Positions 1 through 6,345 of a stretch of 7,392 bases of DNA are shown here, piece after piece; position 1 is the stretch's first letter, and each line of letters begins with the position of its first letter. The stretch covers positions 1 to 7,392 of the forward strand of contig CAKSFY010000111.1 in assembly GCA_934454035.1 (NCBI GenBank), given 5' to 3'. The notes beneath the pieces were generated by a model, which was given only the letters and a program-made list of their open reading frames with translations, was not told where the DNA came from and searched no databases. The stretch is from an uncultured Clostridia bacterium. GTDB taxonomy: Bacteria > Bacillota > Clostridia > UBA1381. The translations under genes were made by a program, and so were the position numbers.

Positions 1-75
1 GAGGACTTGAACCTCCATGAAATTGCTTTCACATGGACCTGAACCATGCGCGTCTGCCAATTCCGCCATATCCGC
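1..75 (-). tRNA. tRNA-Leu (anticodon CAG), 3' end cut by window edge
   Basis: Read on the minus strand, this folds as a class II tRNA. The acceptor 5' strand is GCGGATA (69-75), followed by a D arm with GGC in its loop. The anticodon stem CATGG/CCATG encloses the loop TTCAGGT, giving anticodon CAG (Leu, reads CUG). A long variable arm (TGAAA-GCAA-TTTCA) is typical of leucine tRNAs. The T arm has stem GGAGG and loop TTCAAGT, and its last pair, the 3' acceptor strand and the discriminator lie beyond the left edge. All visible stems pair, so the gene looks functional. It is probably transcribed from 99-127, from the stronger promoter at 277-305, or from both. Confidence 0.93.
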
Positions 76-98
76 ATATCAATCTTGACCGCATCTAT

Positions 99-127
99 AG
101 TTTAACACAAAACGAAGAATTAATCAA
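99..127 (-). promoter_or_regulatory. candidate promoter of the tRNA-Leu gene
   Basis: On the minus strand, TTGATT (122-127), a 17-bp spacer and TAAACT (99-104) form a moderate sigma-A-like promoter. Transcription would start about 17 nt before the mature tRNA 5' end, a usual leader length. The -10 matches consensus only partly, so this may be a secondary promoter behind the much stronger one at 277-305. Confidence 0.45.
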
Positions 128-183
128 GATATAATCAAATATTAAATTGTAGGTAGAAACTTTTCACCGATGTGACGTGAGCA

Positions 184-218
184 GAGCCATGCGCGTCTGC
201 CGATTCCGCCATATCCGC
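184..218 (-). pseudogene. tRNA-Leu 5'-half remnant
   Basis: The minus strand here repeats the acceptor 5' strand (GCGGATA), D arm and 5' anticodon-stem strand (CATGG) of the tRNA-Leu at 1-75. Positions 184-219 match 41-76 at 34 of 36 bases. The match ends inside the anticodon loop, and no sequence downstream supplies the CCATG strand, a T arm or a TATCCGC acceptor 3' strand. Weaker similarity continues on the 5' side (AATATTGAC at 223-231 against AATCTTGAC at 81-89), which fits a tandem duplicate that lost its 3' half. It cannot fold into a tRNA. Confidence 0.75.
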
Positions 219-276
219 ACATAATATTGACTTTGCGTTAAAATATAATTAACACATCCAAACCAACGACTTTTTT

Positions 277-305
277 ATTATACCACAAAAATATGACAAT
301 GTCAA
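277..305 (-). promoter_or_regulatory. consensus sigma-A promoter with extended -10, facing the tRNA region
   Basis: The minus strand has TTGACA (300-305), exactly 17 bp, then TATAAT (277-282), preceded by TGG so that it also fits the extended -10 (TGN). Transcription would start near 270 and run through the tRNA-Leu remnant into the intact tRNA-Leu. I see no clear terminator in between. Such a perfect match suits a stable-RNA promoter. The -35 lies inside the short palindrome TGACAATGTCA (294-304). Confidence 0.8.
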
Positions 306-359
306 TATTTTTATGAAAAAATGTTTTTATTGTGTATTGCCATGCATCGGTTTTTCTAT

Positions 360-1202
360 TTACAATGCACCGCCGAAATCCAAACGTACAATTTTCATTT
401 TCATTATATCATCACCGAGTTTGGCTAAAAACCGAAAAAAACTGCTGACCTGCGGATTCTTTAAATCAGTATATCCGAGCATATATCCGCGGCTTGAAAC
501 ACCGATATTGCCGCCCCACAAGGATAGTTCTTTTTCTGCATTCGAAACGGAGAAATATGCGTTTACATCTTTAATGTCCGCAGTTTTAATCCATGTTTTT
601 GCTATCAGCTTTACTGCCGTTTTTCCGGCAGCGTCAAATACTATCCTGCCGCCCGGAAATGCATTTGCCATAGCACAAACAAGTGCTCTGACCTGTTCTG
701 TGAGAAAATAGTAAAAGACACCCGAAGCAAAAAACACAACGCCGCCCGAAGCATCTATTTTTTCAAACCATTCCGTATCATTTAAGTTGCACGGCACATT
801 TTTCTCACGTGCCCCGGCAGGCAACAGCTCATTACGCACTGCAATAACATCCGGGAAATCAAGATTATAAATTTTGCATTTTCCGTTATCGCAATATCTT
901 CCCGTATTATCCAGACCGCAGCCGAGATTAACTACCGCCGCATTCGGGTGTGTATTCAAATAATCCCGAATTTCCCACGCAATATCATTCTGCCGCATCG
1001 CAACCTCTAAAAAGCCGAATCTATGCATAAAACTTCCGGACTTTTTTGCCGCAGCCGAAAAGTCATAATCAATTTTATCTATAAGTCTGACGGCTATATC
1101 ATCGCTATAAACACCCGGGAATAATTCAGAACACATTTTCCGTGCATAAAGCGGTATAACAAGCGTTTCCTGCACAGTGTCTTTTTCAATTTTATATTTC
1201 AT
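360..1202 (-). CDS. class I SAM-dependent methyltransferase, LCM/COG3315-type
   Basis: This is a 280-residue cytoplasmic methyltransferase predicted to transfer a methyl group from S-adenosylmethionine to a small-molecule oxygen or a carboxyl group. The SAM-binding motif I is VVNLGCGLDNTG (about 90-101). An acidic residue follows strand 2 in YNLDFPDV (D115). ASGVFYYF (159-166) corresponds to the family's conserved 'GvlmYL' segment. The N-terminus (ETLVIPLYARK, then DYDF) also fits the leucine carboxyl methyltransferase/polyketide O-methyltransferase group, and the length is normal for it. The start is supported by GAGGAG five bases before the ATG. It is the last gene of the operon, 9 bp after the hydrolase gene. 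The acceptor is unknown; similar proteins modify polyketides or protein C-termini, so the link to the transporter's substrate is inference. Confidence 0.85.
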   Translation of the reverse strand: MKYKIEKDTVQETLVIPLYARKMCSELFPGVYSDDIAVRLIDKIDYDFSAAAKKSGSFMHRFGFLEVAMRQNDIAWEIRDYLNTHPNAAVVNLGCGLDNTGRYCDNGKCKIYNLDFPDVIAVRNELLPAGAREKNVPCNLNDTEWFEKIDASGGVVFFASGVFYYFLTEQVRALVCAMANAFPGGRIVFDAAGKTAVKLIAKTWIKTADIKDVNAYFSVSNAEKELSLWGGNIGVSSRGYMLGYTDLKNPQVSSFFRFLAKLGDDIMKMKIVRLDFGGAL

Positions 1203-1211
1203 GTTCGCTCC

Positions 1212-1985
1212 TCACTTTTTTAAGAACGGAAGCTTCGGCAAGCTGCCGTTTTCCGCAACCGAACATAGCATTTCCGCAAAACCGCGCGGATTGCAAATCT
1301 GATACTGCATATGATTATGCCCCTCAAATATCGGATATTCGGCATACGGATATGCTTTCATGACCGCACTGCGATATTTATAATGAGCTTCCCTGCTGCC
1401 AAATTCAAAATATATGTTTTTTTGCATTTTCTCCGGCAAAGCCGGAAACGGCTTATCCTCCAAACTGTCTGACAGCTGCCTGTACAGATTTCCGTATTTA
1501 AGAGCCCTCCCTGCCGCAATAAAATACGGTTTTATTTCGTCACTGCCGTACCTTATTATATTTTTTAACGTTCTGCCGTTTGACCAATACAGACTCTTGA
1601 CGGCAAAATACAAAAGAGGTGCAGTAATACGGCGTGTTGCTTTTCTCAACTGTGCAAACTGTCCTCCGTCAAAAAATGCATGTCCGACCGAAAGCTTTGT
1701 CTGCTTTAAAAACGAAATCGCAAGATCCGCACCAATTGAGGACGCAACTACCAAACTGAGACTTTCTACCCCCTGCTGATGTAAAAAATTTTCAATCTGC
1801 CTTATCTCGTCATCTTTGCCGATATACCTCTGCCCGGCACAGTAAACTGTAGAGGTCGGCATAATGCAAAAATATTTATCACACAATTGCCTTGCTGCCC
1901 GTTCGCTGCTTGCTCCAGTCACACCCATTGCATGAAAGAATAAAATTGCCGGGCTCTTTTTATCCCCCAAAGTTTCAAACAGCAT
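1212..1985 (-). CDS. alpha/beta-hydrolase fold protein
   Basis: This 257-residue protein has no signal peptide and is likely cytoplasmic. The fold is indicated by FFHAMG (17-21), an HGxG-like oxyanion segment after the first strand, by the nucleophile elbow ASSIG with S83 as probable nucleophile, and by the late histidine in EGHNHMQ (H223, or H225). The catalytic acid is probably in EFGSREAHY (around 194-201), but this is not certain. The elbow has A and S where many lipases and esterases have G-x-S-x-G, which is tolerated in the superfamily. The start is supported by GAGGTG (1991-1996) just before the ATG. Lying between an ABC pair and a methyltransferase, it may cleave an ester or amide in the transported compound. 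A role like siderophore esterases is possible but not shown by sequence. Confidence 0.8.
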   Translation of the reverse strand: MLFETLGDKKSPAILFFHAMGVTGASSERAARQLCDKYFCIMPTSTVYCAGQRYIGKDDEIRQIENFLHQQGVESLSLVVASSIGADLAISFLKQTKLSVGHAFFDGGQFAQLRKATRRITAPLLYFAVKSLYWSNGRTLKNIIRYGSDEIKPYFIAAGRALKYGNLYRQLSDSLEDKPFPALPEKMQKNIYFEFGSREAHYKYRSAVMKAYPYAEYPIFEGHNHMQYQICNPRGFAEMLCSVAENGSLPKLPFLKK

Positions 1986-2023
1986 TTTATCACCTCAAAA
2001 TTAATTGTTTTTTAACTATCTTT

Positions 2024-3778
2024 TTACTGCGCTTCAATTCTCCAGCCTTCCGCTTGCCCGCGGATTTCTGTGAATTTTTTATAAAGACCTTCTTTTTGTA
2101 TCAGTTCGTTATGTGTGCCGCACTCGGCAATTCTTCCGTCATCAACAACCAGAATCTGATCCGCATTCTGAATCGTAGCCAATCTGTGCGCTATGGTTAT
2201 AATGGTTTTTCCTCGCGTAAGTTCAGATATTGCCTGCTGAATGAGATGCTCATTTTCCGGGTCTATGCTTGCGGTCGCCTCATCAAGAATAATTATCGGA
2301 GCATTTTTTAAAATTGCGCGCGCAATGGATATGCGCTGTTTTTCTCCGCCCGAAAGCGTTCCTCCTCCTTCACCGACGACGGTATCATAACCGTTCGGAA
2401 GTGCCTTTATAAAATCGTGGCATCTTGCTTTTTTTGCAGCCTCAACCATTTCTTCTTCGGTAGCGTCAGGCTTCCCGAAACAAATATTTGCTCTGATTGT
2501 ATCATTAAATAAATATACATTCTGGAACACCATTGAAATATTTGAAAGCAGACTGTCGCAGGTAAATTCTTTAAGATTATGACCGCCGACGATTATACTT
2601 CCGCCCTGCGGATCATAGAATCTGGCAATCAGGCTGCAAACTGTTGTTTTACCCGAACCGGACGGACCGACAATGGCAGTCGATGTCTTTTCCGGAATTT
2701 TAAAGCTGACATCCTTTAAAATCCTGCGTGTGTCGTACCCGAAAGTTACATTCTTAAATTCTATGTCATAGTGATTAAGTTTAATATCCTTGCCTTCCGC
2801 GTCAATAAGATTTTCATTTTTTAATGCGTCAAGCTGATCCATAGCATCATCTATAACGCCGAGTGTGTGGGCACTGTCGCTGATAGGTTCAAGACTTGCA
2901 AAAATGCTGAACGAGAAGAACACAAACATAAGCATTACGGAAAAGCTCATCTGACCGGCAAAACACATAAGCACTGCAGCCATTGCAAGACCTGTACTTC
3001 CGCATTTTAATGCTAAAAGATGCAGAGCATTTCCCGGCACATATCCCCATTCGATTTTTATATGTATCTTTTTGCTGTCATCCACTGATTTTGTTACAGA
3101 TTCCATTGACGCTCCGCTTTTGCCGAAAGATTTAACCACGGCAAGTCCTCTTGCATATTCAATAATTGCGCCGGTCATATCCTTGTTTGCCTGCGCCTCA
3201 ACCGGAGCGTTTTTTGCACTGTAGTGTGAAATCAAAAGCATAAAGCAAAGGGACAGTGCCGCTGCCGCTAAAGCTATCAGAGCGGTTACCGGGCTGAAAA
3301 TTGCAAGGCAGAGAAAAATCACCGCAAAGTTTAAGTATCCGCCGACGAAATTATCAATCATTCTGATCCCCATATTTTCAAGTGTGGAAAGACCTGTTGT
3401 GATTGAGCTTAAAATATTTCCGGTGCTGACCTGTCCGAAATATCCGAGCGATACGCGCTTTAAAGCGTCGCCGACCTTTAGTCTGTCGCGCGCCGTAAGC
3501 TGATAGCTTATAGGTTCCTGAAGTCTTGCGCGGAAATAGTCAAAGAGGAATCTGAAAAATACAAGTACAATCTGAATGACAATGCTTTTCCAAATCCATG
3601 AAGTATCAAACGCAGCTCCGCCTTTGGCAGACTCAATTAAAAGTCCCACGGTGTAAGCGGCAAGAGCAAGCGGCATTGCCGTGAAAATATGCGACAAAAA
3701 TGTCATGACAAAACCGAGATAGAGTTTTCCTTTAAATTCGCCGCACCAGTCAATAATTCGTTTTACCGTTTTAAACAT
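2024..3778 (-). CDS. ABC half-transporter (6 TM + ATPase), second subunit of a heterodimer, IrtAB/YbtPQ-like
   Basis: This 584-residue protein combines a six-helix exporter-fold membrane domain (TM helices roughly 18-45, 62-85, 145-163, 164-186, 250-275, 278-300) with a C-terminal ATPase. The ATPase motifs are complete: Walker A GPSGSGKT (371-378), Q-loop Q419, signature LSGGE (475-479), Walker B IIILDE with D499 and catalytic E500, and switch histidine H531. The membrane domain segment IIEYARGLAVVKSFG (205-219) is typical of the siderophore-transport IrtAB/YbtPQ group. Its ATG lies inside the last codons of the preceding ABC gene (8-bp overlap), with GGGAGG nine bases upstream, which suggests coupled translation and a heterodimer. 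It should sit in the cytoplasmic membrane. Direction and substrate are unknown; export of a drug or lipid is an alternative. Confidence 0.9.
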   Translation of the reverse strand: MFKTVKRIIDWCGEFKGKLYLGFVMTFLSHIFTAMPLALAAYTVGLLIESAKGGAAFDTSWIWKSIVIQIVLVFFRFLFDYFRARLQEPISYQLTARDRLKVGDALKRVSLGYFGQVSTGNILSSITTGLSTLENMGIRMIDNFVGGYLNFAVIFLCLAIFSPVTALIALAAAALSLCFMLLISHYSAKNAPVEAQANKDMTGAIIEYARGLAVVKSFGKSGASMESVTKSVDDSKKIHIKIEWGYVPGNALHLLALKCGSTGLAMAAVLMCFAGQMSFSVMLMFVFFSFSIFASLEPISDSAHTLGVIDDAMDQLDALKNENLIDAEGKDIKLNHYDIEFKNVTFGYDTRRILKDVSFKIPEKTSTAIVGPSGSGKTTVCSLIARFYDPQGGSIIVGGHNLKEFTCDSLLSNISMVFQNVYLFNDTIRANICFGKPDATEEEMVEAAKKARCHDFIKALPNGYDTVVGEGGGTLSGGEKQRISIARAILKNAPIIILDEATASIDPENEHLIQQAISELTRGKTIITIAHRLATIQNADQILVVDDGRIAECGTHNELIQKEGLYKKFTEIRGQAEGWRIEAQ

Positions 3779-5555
3779 ACTGATTTTCCTCCCTTTCCGC
3801 TGAAGATACCGCCCAGTTTTTTGCGCCTATGTGAGCAAGCCACATATCTTTGTAAAGCGTGCATTTTTCAAGTAATTCATCATGTTTACCCTCTGCGATA
3901 ATTTCGCCGTTTTTAAGGACGACAATATTATCTGCGGATTTTATCGTTGAAAGCCTGTGTGCGATAACAAGCAGAGTTTTCCCTTTGGTAAGCGCCGCGA
4001 TACTTTGCTGAATTTTATTTTCATTTTCGGGGTCGGTAAATGCCGTTGCCTCGTCCAGAATAACAATCGGCGCATTTTTTAGAATCATTCTCGCAATAGC
4101 AATGCGTTGTTTTTCTCCGCCCGAAAGCCGTTTTCCTGCTTCGCCTGCCGGGGTGTTATACCCAAGAGGAAGCTTATTTATAAATTCTTCGCATTGTGCT
4201 GCTTTTGCAGCTGCCTTTACTTCCTCATCCGTTGCTTTCGGATTGCCGAGACGTATATTCTCGAGCAGAGAGCAGCGGAATAAGAAGTTATCCTGCGTTA
4301 CAAAGCTCACATATTCGGAAAGCTCACTAAGCGGCATATCCTTCACATTAACACCGCCGACGATGATTTCACCGGAGGTAACATCCCAAAATCGCGCAAT
4401 AAGCTTTGCAACGGTGGATTTTCCGCCGCCTGACGGACCAACAAGAGCGGTAAAGCTGCCCTCGGGAAGATTTAAGTTAATGCCGTGCAGTACCTCATCC
4501 TTTTCATCGCCCGTGTAAGAAAAGTGAACATTTTTTATACTTACATCGGTATTCTTGATTTCCGCGCGTGTTTTCGGCTCGGGCAATGACGGCATTTCCA
4601 GGAATTCTTCCAGGTTTTCAACCGTAAATTTTACCTGACGCATATTTTCCGAAAATACCTCAAGCTTTGCAAGCGAGCCAACCATAGAAATCGAAAGCAT
4701 AACCGCAAGTGCCGCCTCCGGTGCCGTTATCACGCCGCCGTTTGCAAGCGCCAATGCCGCCGGCAAGGTGCCGATCAGCGTTGACGGAAAAAGCGCAAAG
4801 CTTAATTTCATTGTCGCATAGGTTGAAGCAAGCCACTTTACCACAAATGTGCAAAAATCGGTTATTGCACCGGCATATTTCTCGTATGAAACTCCTGCTC
4901 TGCCGAATGCCTTTATAACCTCTATTCCCTCTATGTACTCAACAATCGTACTGTTCATATAATCAGCGGATTTATCATACTTGTCAAAATTCTTACCGCT
5001 TATTTTAAATGTCAGTCCCATACAGAAAAACGAAACAGGGAATGTCACAAGCGAGGCAAGCATAATTCGCCAATCTATCAGGCAAAGCGCAATTAAACTC
5101 ACAACCGGAAGCACGATATGTCCGGCACCCTCCGGAATCATATGTGCAAGCGGCGGCTCCAGGTTTTCAATTTTATCAACCATCATATTTTTTATCTCAC
5201 CTACGGAATGATTTTCCACGTTGCCTAACGGTGCATGCAAAAACCTGTCGGCAAGACGCAGACGCAGACGTTCCAAAACAGTGTATGCCATACTGTGCGA
5301 TATACCTGTGGATAAGCTGAACGTAAGTATTTTTGCGGCATAGAATAAAAGTGCTGTTAAACACAATTCAACAATTGCGCCCGTTGTCACCGTATCTGAT
5401 GTAAACAGACAGATTATCTTATACATGCAGTATAACGGAATCAATCCCAGAGTAACACTAAGTACCGACAAAATTACCGACAAAATCATTTTTTTCTTTT
5501 CACTTTCGGCATAATCAAAAAGAATTTTTGTCCAGTTTTTCTTTTTTGTGTCCAT
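3771..5555 (-). CDS. ABC half-transporter (6 TM + ATPase), first subunit of a heterodimer, IrtAB/YbtPQ-like
   Basis: This 594-residue protein has an exporter-fold membrane domain (TM helices roughly 24-50, 60-85, 143-160, 163-183, 252-272, 280-298) fused to an ATPase. Walker A is GPSGGGKS (373-380), the Q-loop is Q421, the signature is LSGGE (477-481), Walker B is IVILDE (D501, E502), and the switch histidine is H533. Both subunits therefore keep a canonical catalytic glutamate. The cytoplasmic-loop segment GEIKNMMVDKIENLEPPLAHMIPE (119-142; E, LE, LAH and PE are the key residues) and VEYIEGIEVIKAFG (205-218) resemble the yersiniabactin and mycobactin transporters YbtPQ and IrtAB. GAGG precedes the ATG by six bases. 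The gene follows tetR by 63 bp. The D-loop reads FTDPE, slightly unusual. A drug or lipid exporter is the main alternative. Confidence 0.9.
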   Translation of the reverse strand: MDTKKKNWTKILFDYAESEKKKMILSVILSVLSVTLGLIPLYCMYKIICLFTSDTVTTGAIVELCLTALLFYAAKILTFSLSTGISHSMAYTVLERLRLRLADRFLHAPLGNVENHSVGEIKNMMVDKIENLEPPLAHMIPEGAGHIVLPVVSLIALCLIDWRIMLASLVTFPVSFFCMGLTFKISGKNFDKYDKSADYMNSTIVEYIEGIEVIKAFGRAGVSYEKYAGAITDFCTFVVKWLASTYATMKLSFALFPSTLIGTLPAALALANGGVITAPEAALAVMLSISMVGSLAKLEVFSENMRQVKFTVENLEEFLEMPSLPEPKTRAEIKNTDVSIKNVHFSYTGDEKDEVLHGINLNLPEGSFTALVGPSGGGKSTVAKLIARFWDVTSGEIIVGGVNVKDMPLSELSEYVSFVTQDNFLFRCSLLENIRLGNPKATDEEVKAAAKAAQCEEFINKLPLGYNTPAGEAGKRLSGGEKQRIAIARMILKNAPIVILDEATAFTDPENENKIQQSIAALTKGKTLLVIAHRLSTIKSADNIVVLKNGEIIAEGKHDELLEKCTLYKDMWLAHIGAKNWAVSSAEREENQYV

Positions 5556-5575
5556 AATAATCCTCTTTTCTTTAT

Positions 5576-5606
5576 ATTTTAGTTAGTTGCACCTAACCTT
5601 TGTCCT
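5576..5606 (-). promoter_or_regulatory. weak candidate promoter of the ABC genes
   Basis: On the minus strand, TAAAAT (5576-5581) is a plausible -10, and AGGACA (5601-5606) a poor -35 with a long 19-bp spacer. The palindrome at 5582-5597 fills the spacer, which is how a repressor site would be placed. The genes may instead depend on read-through from the tetR promoter. Confidence 0.35.
5582..5597. promoter_or_regulatory. palindromic operator candidate upstream of the ABC genes
   Basis: GTTAGTTGCACCTAAC is a 16-bp palindrome in which seven of eight base pairs match around a TGCA centre. It sits in the 63-bp gap between tetR and the first ABC gene, immediately upstream of a possible -10. Its TTAG...CTAA arms resemble the half-sites of DtxR/IdeR-type metal-dependent repressors, but the spacing (six bases between TTAG and CTAA) differs from the classic box. 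It is unrelated to the tetR operators at 6263-6293, so a second regulator may act here. Confidence 0.45.
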
Positions 5607-5607
5607 A

Positions 5608-5638
5608 AAATTTAAGGATCATTTGATCCCTAAAATTT
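5608..5638. repeat. inverted repeat across the tetR stop codon
   Basis: Arms of about 14 bp (AAATTTAAGGATCA and TGATCCCTAAAATTT) pair with one bulged base and a two-base loop. The hairpin overlaps the tetR stop codon (5619-5621). The sequence CCTAAAATTT also occurs twice in direct orientation (5604-5613 and 5629-5638). The T-run after the stem is poor, so this would be at best a weak terminator or attenuator. It could instead stabilise or process the mRNA between tetR and the ABC genes. Confidence 0.5.
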
Positions 5639-6248
5639 CGTACCAACCTGCTGTGTAAAAATCATATAGCGCATTGATATGCTTTTGAGCATCATTTGCA
5701 TTATCATCGTGTGAAATAATCTCAAAAATGCCGGTAAAAATCGTATTTGAAATAATATGTATAAGCGTATCATCCATGCAAGCCGTCATACGATTTTCTT
5801 TTTTTAAAAGATGAACAAGCACCATGCCCGATTGGGTTTCGATTTCGGTAAGCCGCTCAATATAGTTTTCATATTTTGTACCTGCAGAACAGCAGGCAAT
5901 GAGCTTAAATGCGTCGTAATGCTCATAAATATACTTCATAAGCGTTTCTATTTTACCGCTCGGCTTATCGGCAAGATGAGGCAGCGTTGTAAGCTGCTTA
6001 TCAAGTTCCTGCTCCGAAAAATTTTGGCTGTAAGTGTTATATTCATTGAAAAACTCTTCCGCCGGTTGTGAAACAAGCGCGTCAAACAAGGCCTCTTTGT
6101 TGGCATAGTAACGATAAATCGCTCCCGTTGTTGCGCCTGCCGCTGCGGCGATGCTTCGCATAGATGCACTCCGGAAGCCTTTTTCCATAAACTCGGTTTT
6201 AGCGGCAGCAAGTATACTGCATGCAAGCTTATCGTTAAGCGGTCTCAT
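5619..6248 (-). CDS. TetR/AcrR-family transcriptional regulator
   Basis: This is a 209-residue DNA-binding repressor of usual family length. The N-terminal helix-turn-helix spans about residues 10-55, with SMRSIAAAAGATTGAIYRYY (29-48) carrying the turn and recognition helix and NKEALFDALV following as in typical TetR proteins. The C-terminal part is helical and variable and would bind the inducing ligand and form the dimer. The ATG is preceded by AGGAG six bases away. The gene is first in the operon, upstream of two ABC transporter genes, and has a strong promoter whose start point falls in a double palindrome, the expected arrangement for autoregulation. The ligand is probably the transported molecule or a relative of it (inference). 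Confidence 0.93.
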   Translation of the reverse strand: MRPLNDKLACSILAAAKTEFMEKGFRSASMRSIAAAAGATTGAIYRYYANKEALFDALVSQPAEEFFNEYNTYSQNFSEQELDKQLTTLPHLADKPSGKIETLMKYIYEHYDAFKLIACCSAGTKYENYIERLTEIETQSGMVLVHLLKKENRMTACMDDTLIHIISNTIFTGIFEIISHDDNANDAQKHINALYDFYTAGWYEILGIK

Positions 6249-6262
6249 TTCAATCTCCTTTT

Positions 6263-6293
6263 AATAACATTGTTATTTGATAACAATGTTATT
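6263..6293. promoter_or_regulatory. double palindromic TetR operator
   Basis: A perfect 14-bp inverted repeat (AATAACATTGTTAT, three-base spacer TTG, ATAACAATGTTATT) sits 15 bp upstream of the tetR start codon. Each arm is itself a 13-bp palindrome, ATAACA-N-TGTTAT (6264-6276 and 6280-6292), so two repressor dimers could bind side by side, 16 bp centre to centre. The upstream unit overlaps the -10 by two bases and covers the expected transcription start, so binding would block the promoter. No other copy of this site is visible in the window. Confidence 0.85.
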
Positions 6294-6319
6294 TTAACAC
6301 AAAATAAAAAACTTGTCAA
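6291..6319 (-). promoter_or_regulatory. strong promoter of the tetR-ABC operon
   Basis: On the minus strand TTGACA (6314-6319), a 17-bp spacer and TAAAAT (6291-6296) make a near-consensus sigma-A promoter. The start point would be near 6284, inside the operator, giving a leader of about 35 nt. The -35 lies within the stem of the upstream cupin terminator. Confidence 0.8.
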
Positions 6320-6340
6320 GTATCTTTTGACAAGTTTTTT
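6301..6340 (-). terminator. Rho-independent terminator of the cupin gene, symmetric
   Basis: The arms AAAAACTTGTCAA (6307-6319) and TTGACAAGTTTTT (6327-6339) pair perfectly around the seven-base loop GTATCTT. On the minus strand the stem runs into TTTTTATTTT, five bases after the cupin stop codon. T-runs lie on both sides, so it could stop transcription in either direction. Confidence 0.85.
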
Positions 6341-6345
6341 TATTA

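Larger units (their letters stand above)
41..219. repeat. direct repeat pair 41-76 / 184-219 (tRNA-Leu 5' half)
   Basis: Two 36-bp direct copies lie 143 bp apart, with mismatches only at 43/186 and 59/202. They comprise the 5' half of the tRNA-Leu gene. The intervening A/T-rich DNA shows no gene. Confidence 0.85.

Noticed and set aside
76..218. Group I intron splitting tRNA-Leu, as in some tRNA-Leu(UAA) genes
   Set aside because: The downstream copy is a complete tRNA including its own 5' half, and the intervening DNA is too short (about 110 bp) and lacks intron core structure.
287..312. Hairpin AAAAATATGACA/TGTCAATATTTTT as terminator of the operon
   Set aside because: The stem is almost all A/T with only two G-C pairs, a bulge and a one- to three-base loop. 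The same bases form the -35 of a perfect promoter. A weak terminator role cannot be excluded.
313..711. Open frame of 132 codons on the plus strand
   Set aside because: It lies antisense to the methyltransferase gene, has no ribosome binding site and no recognisable family. The minus-strand frame has clear motifs.
4102..4518. Open frame of 138 codons on the plus strand
   Set aside because: It is antisense to the conserved ATPase domain of the first ABC subunit and is low-complexity in S and P, a typical shadow.
5948..6226. Alternative minus-strand frame of 92 codons inside the TetR gene
   Set aside because: It overlaps the TetR coding frame, which carries a clear helix-turn-helix and the ribosome binding site.
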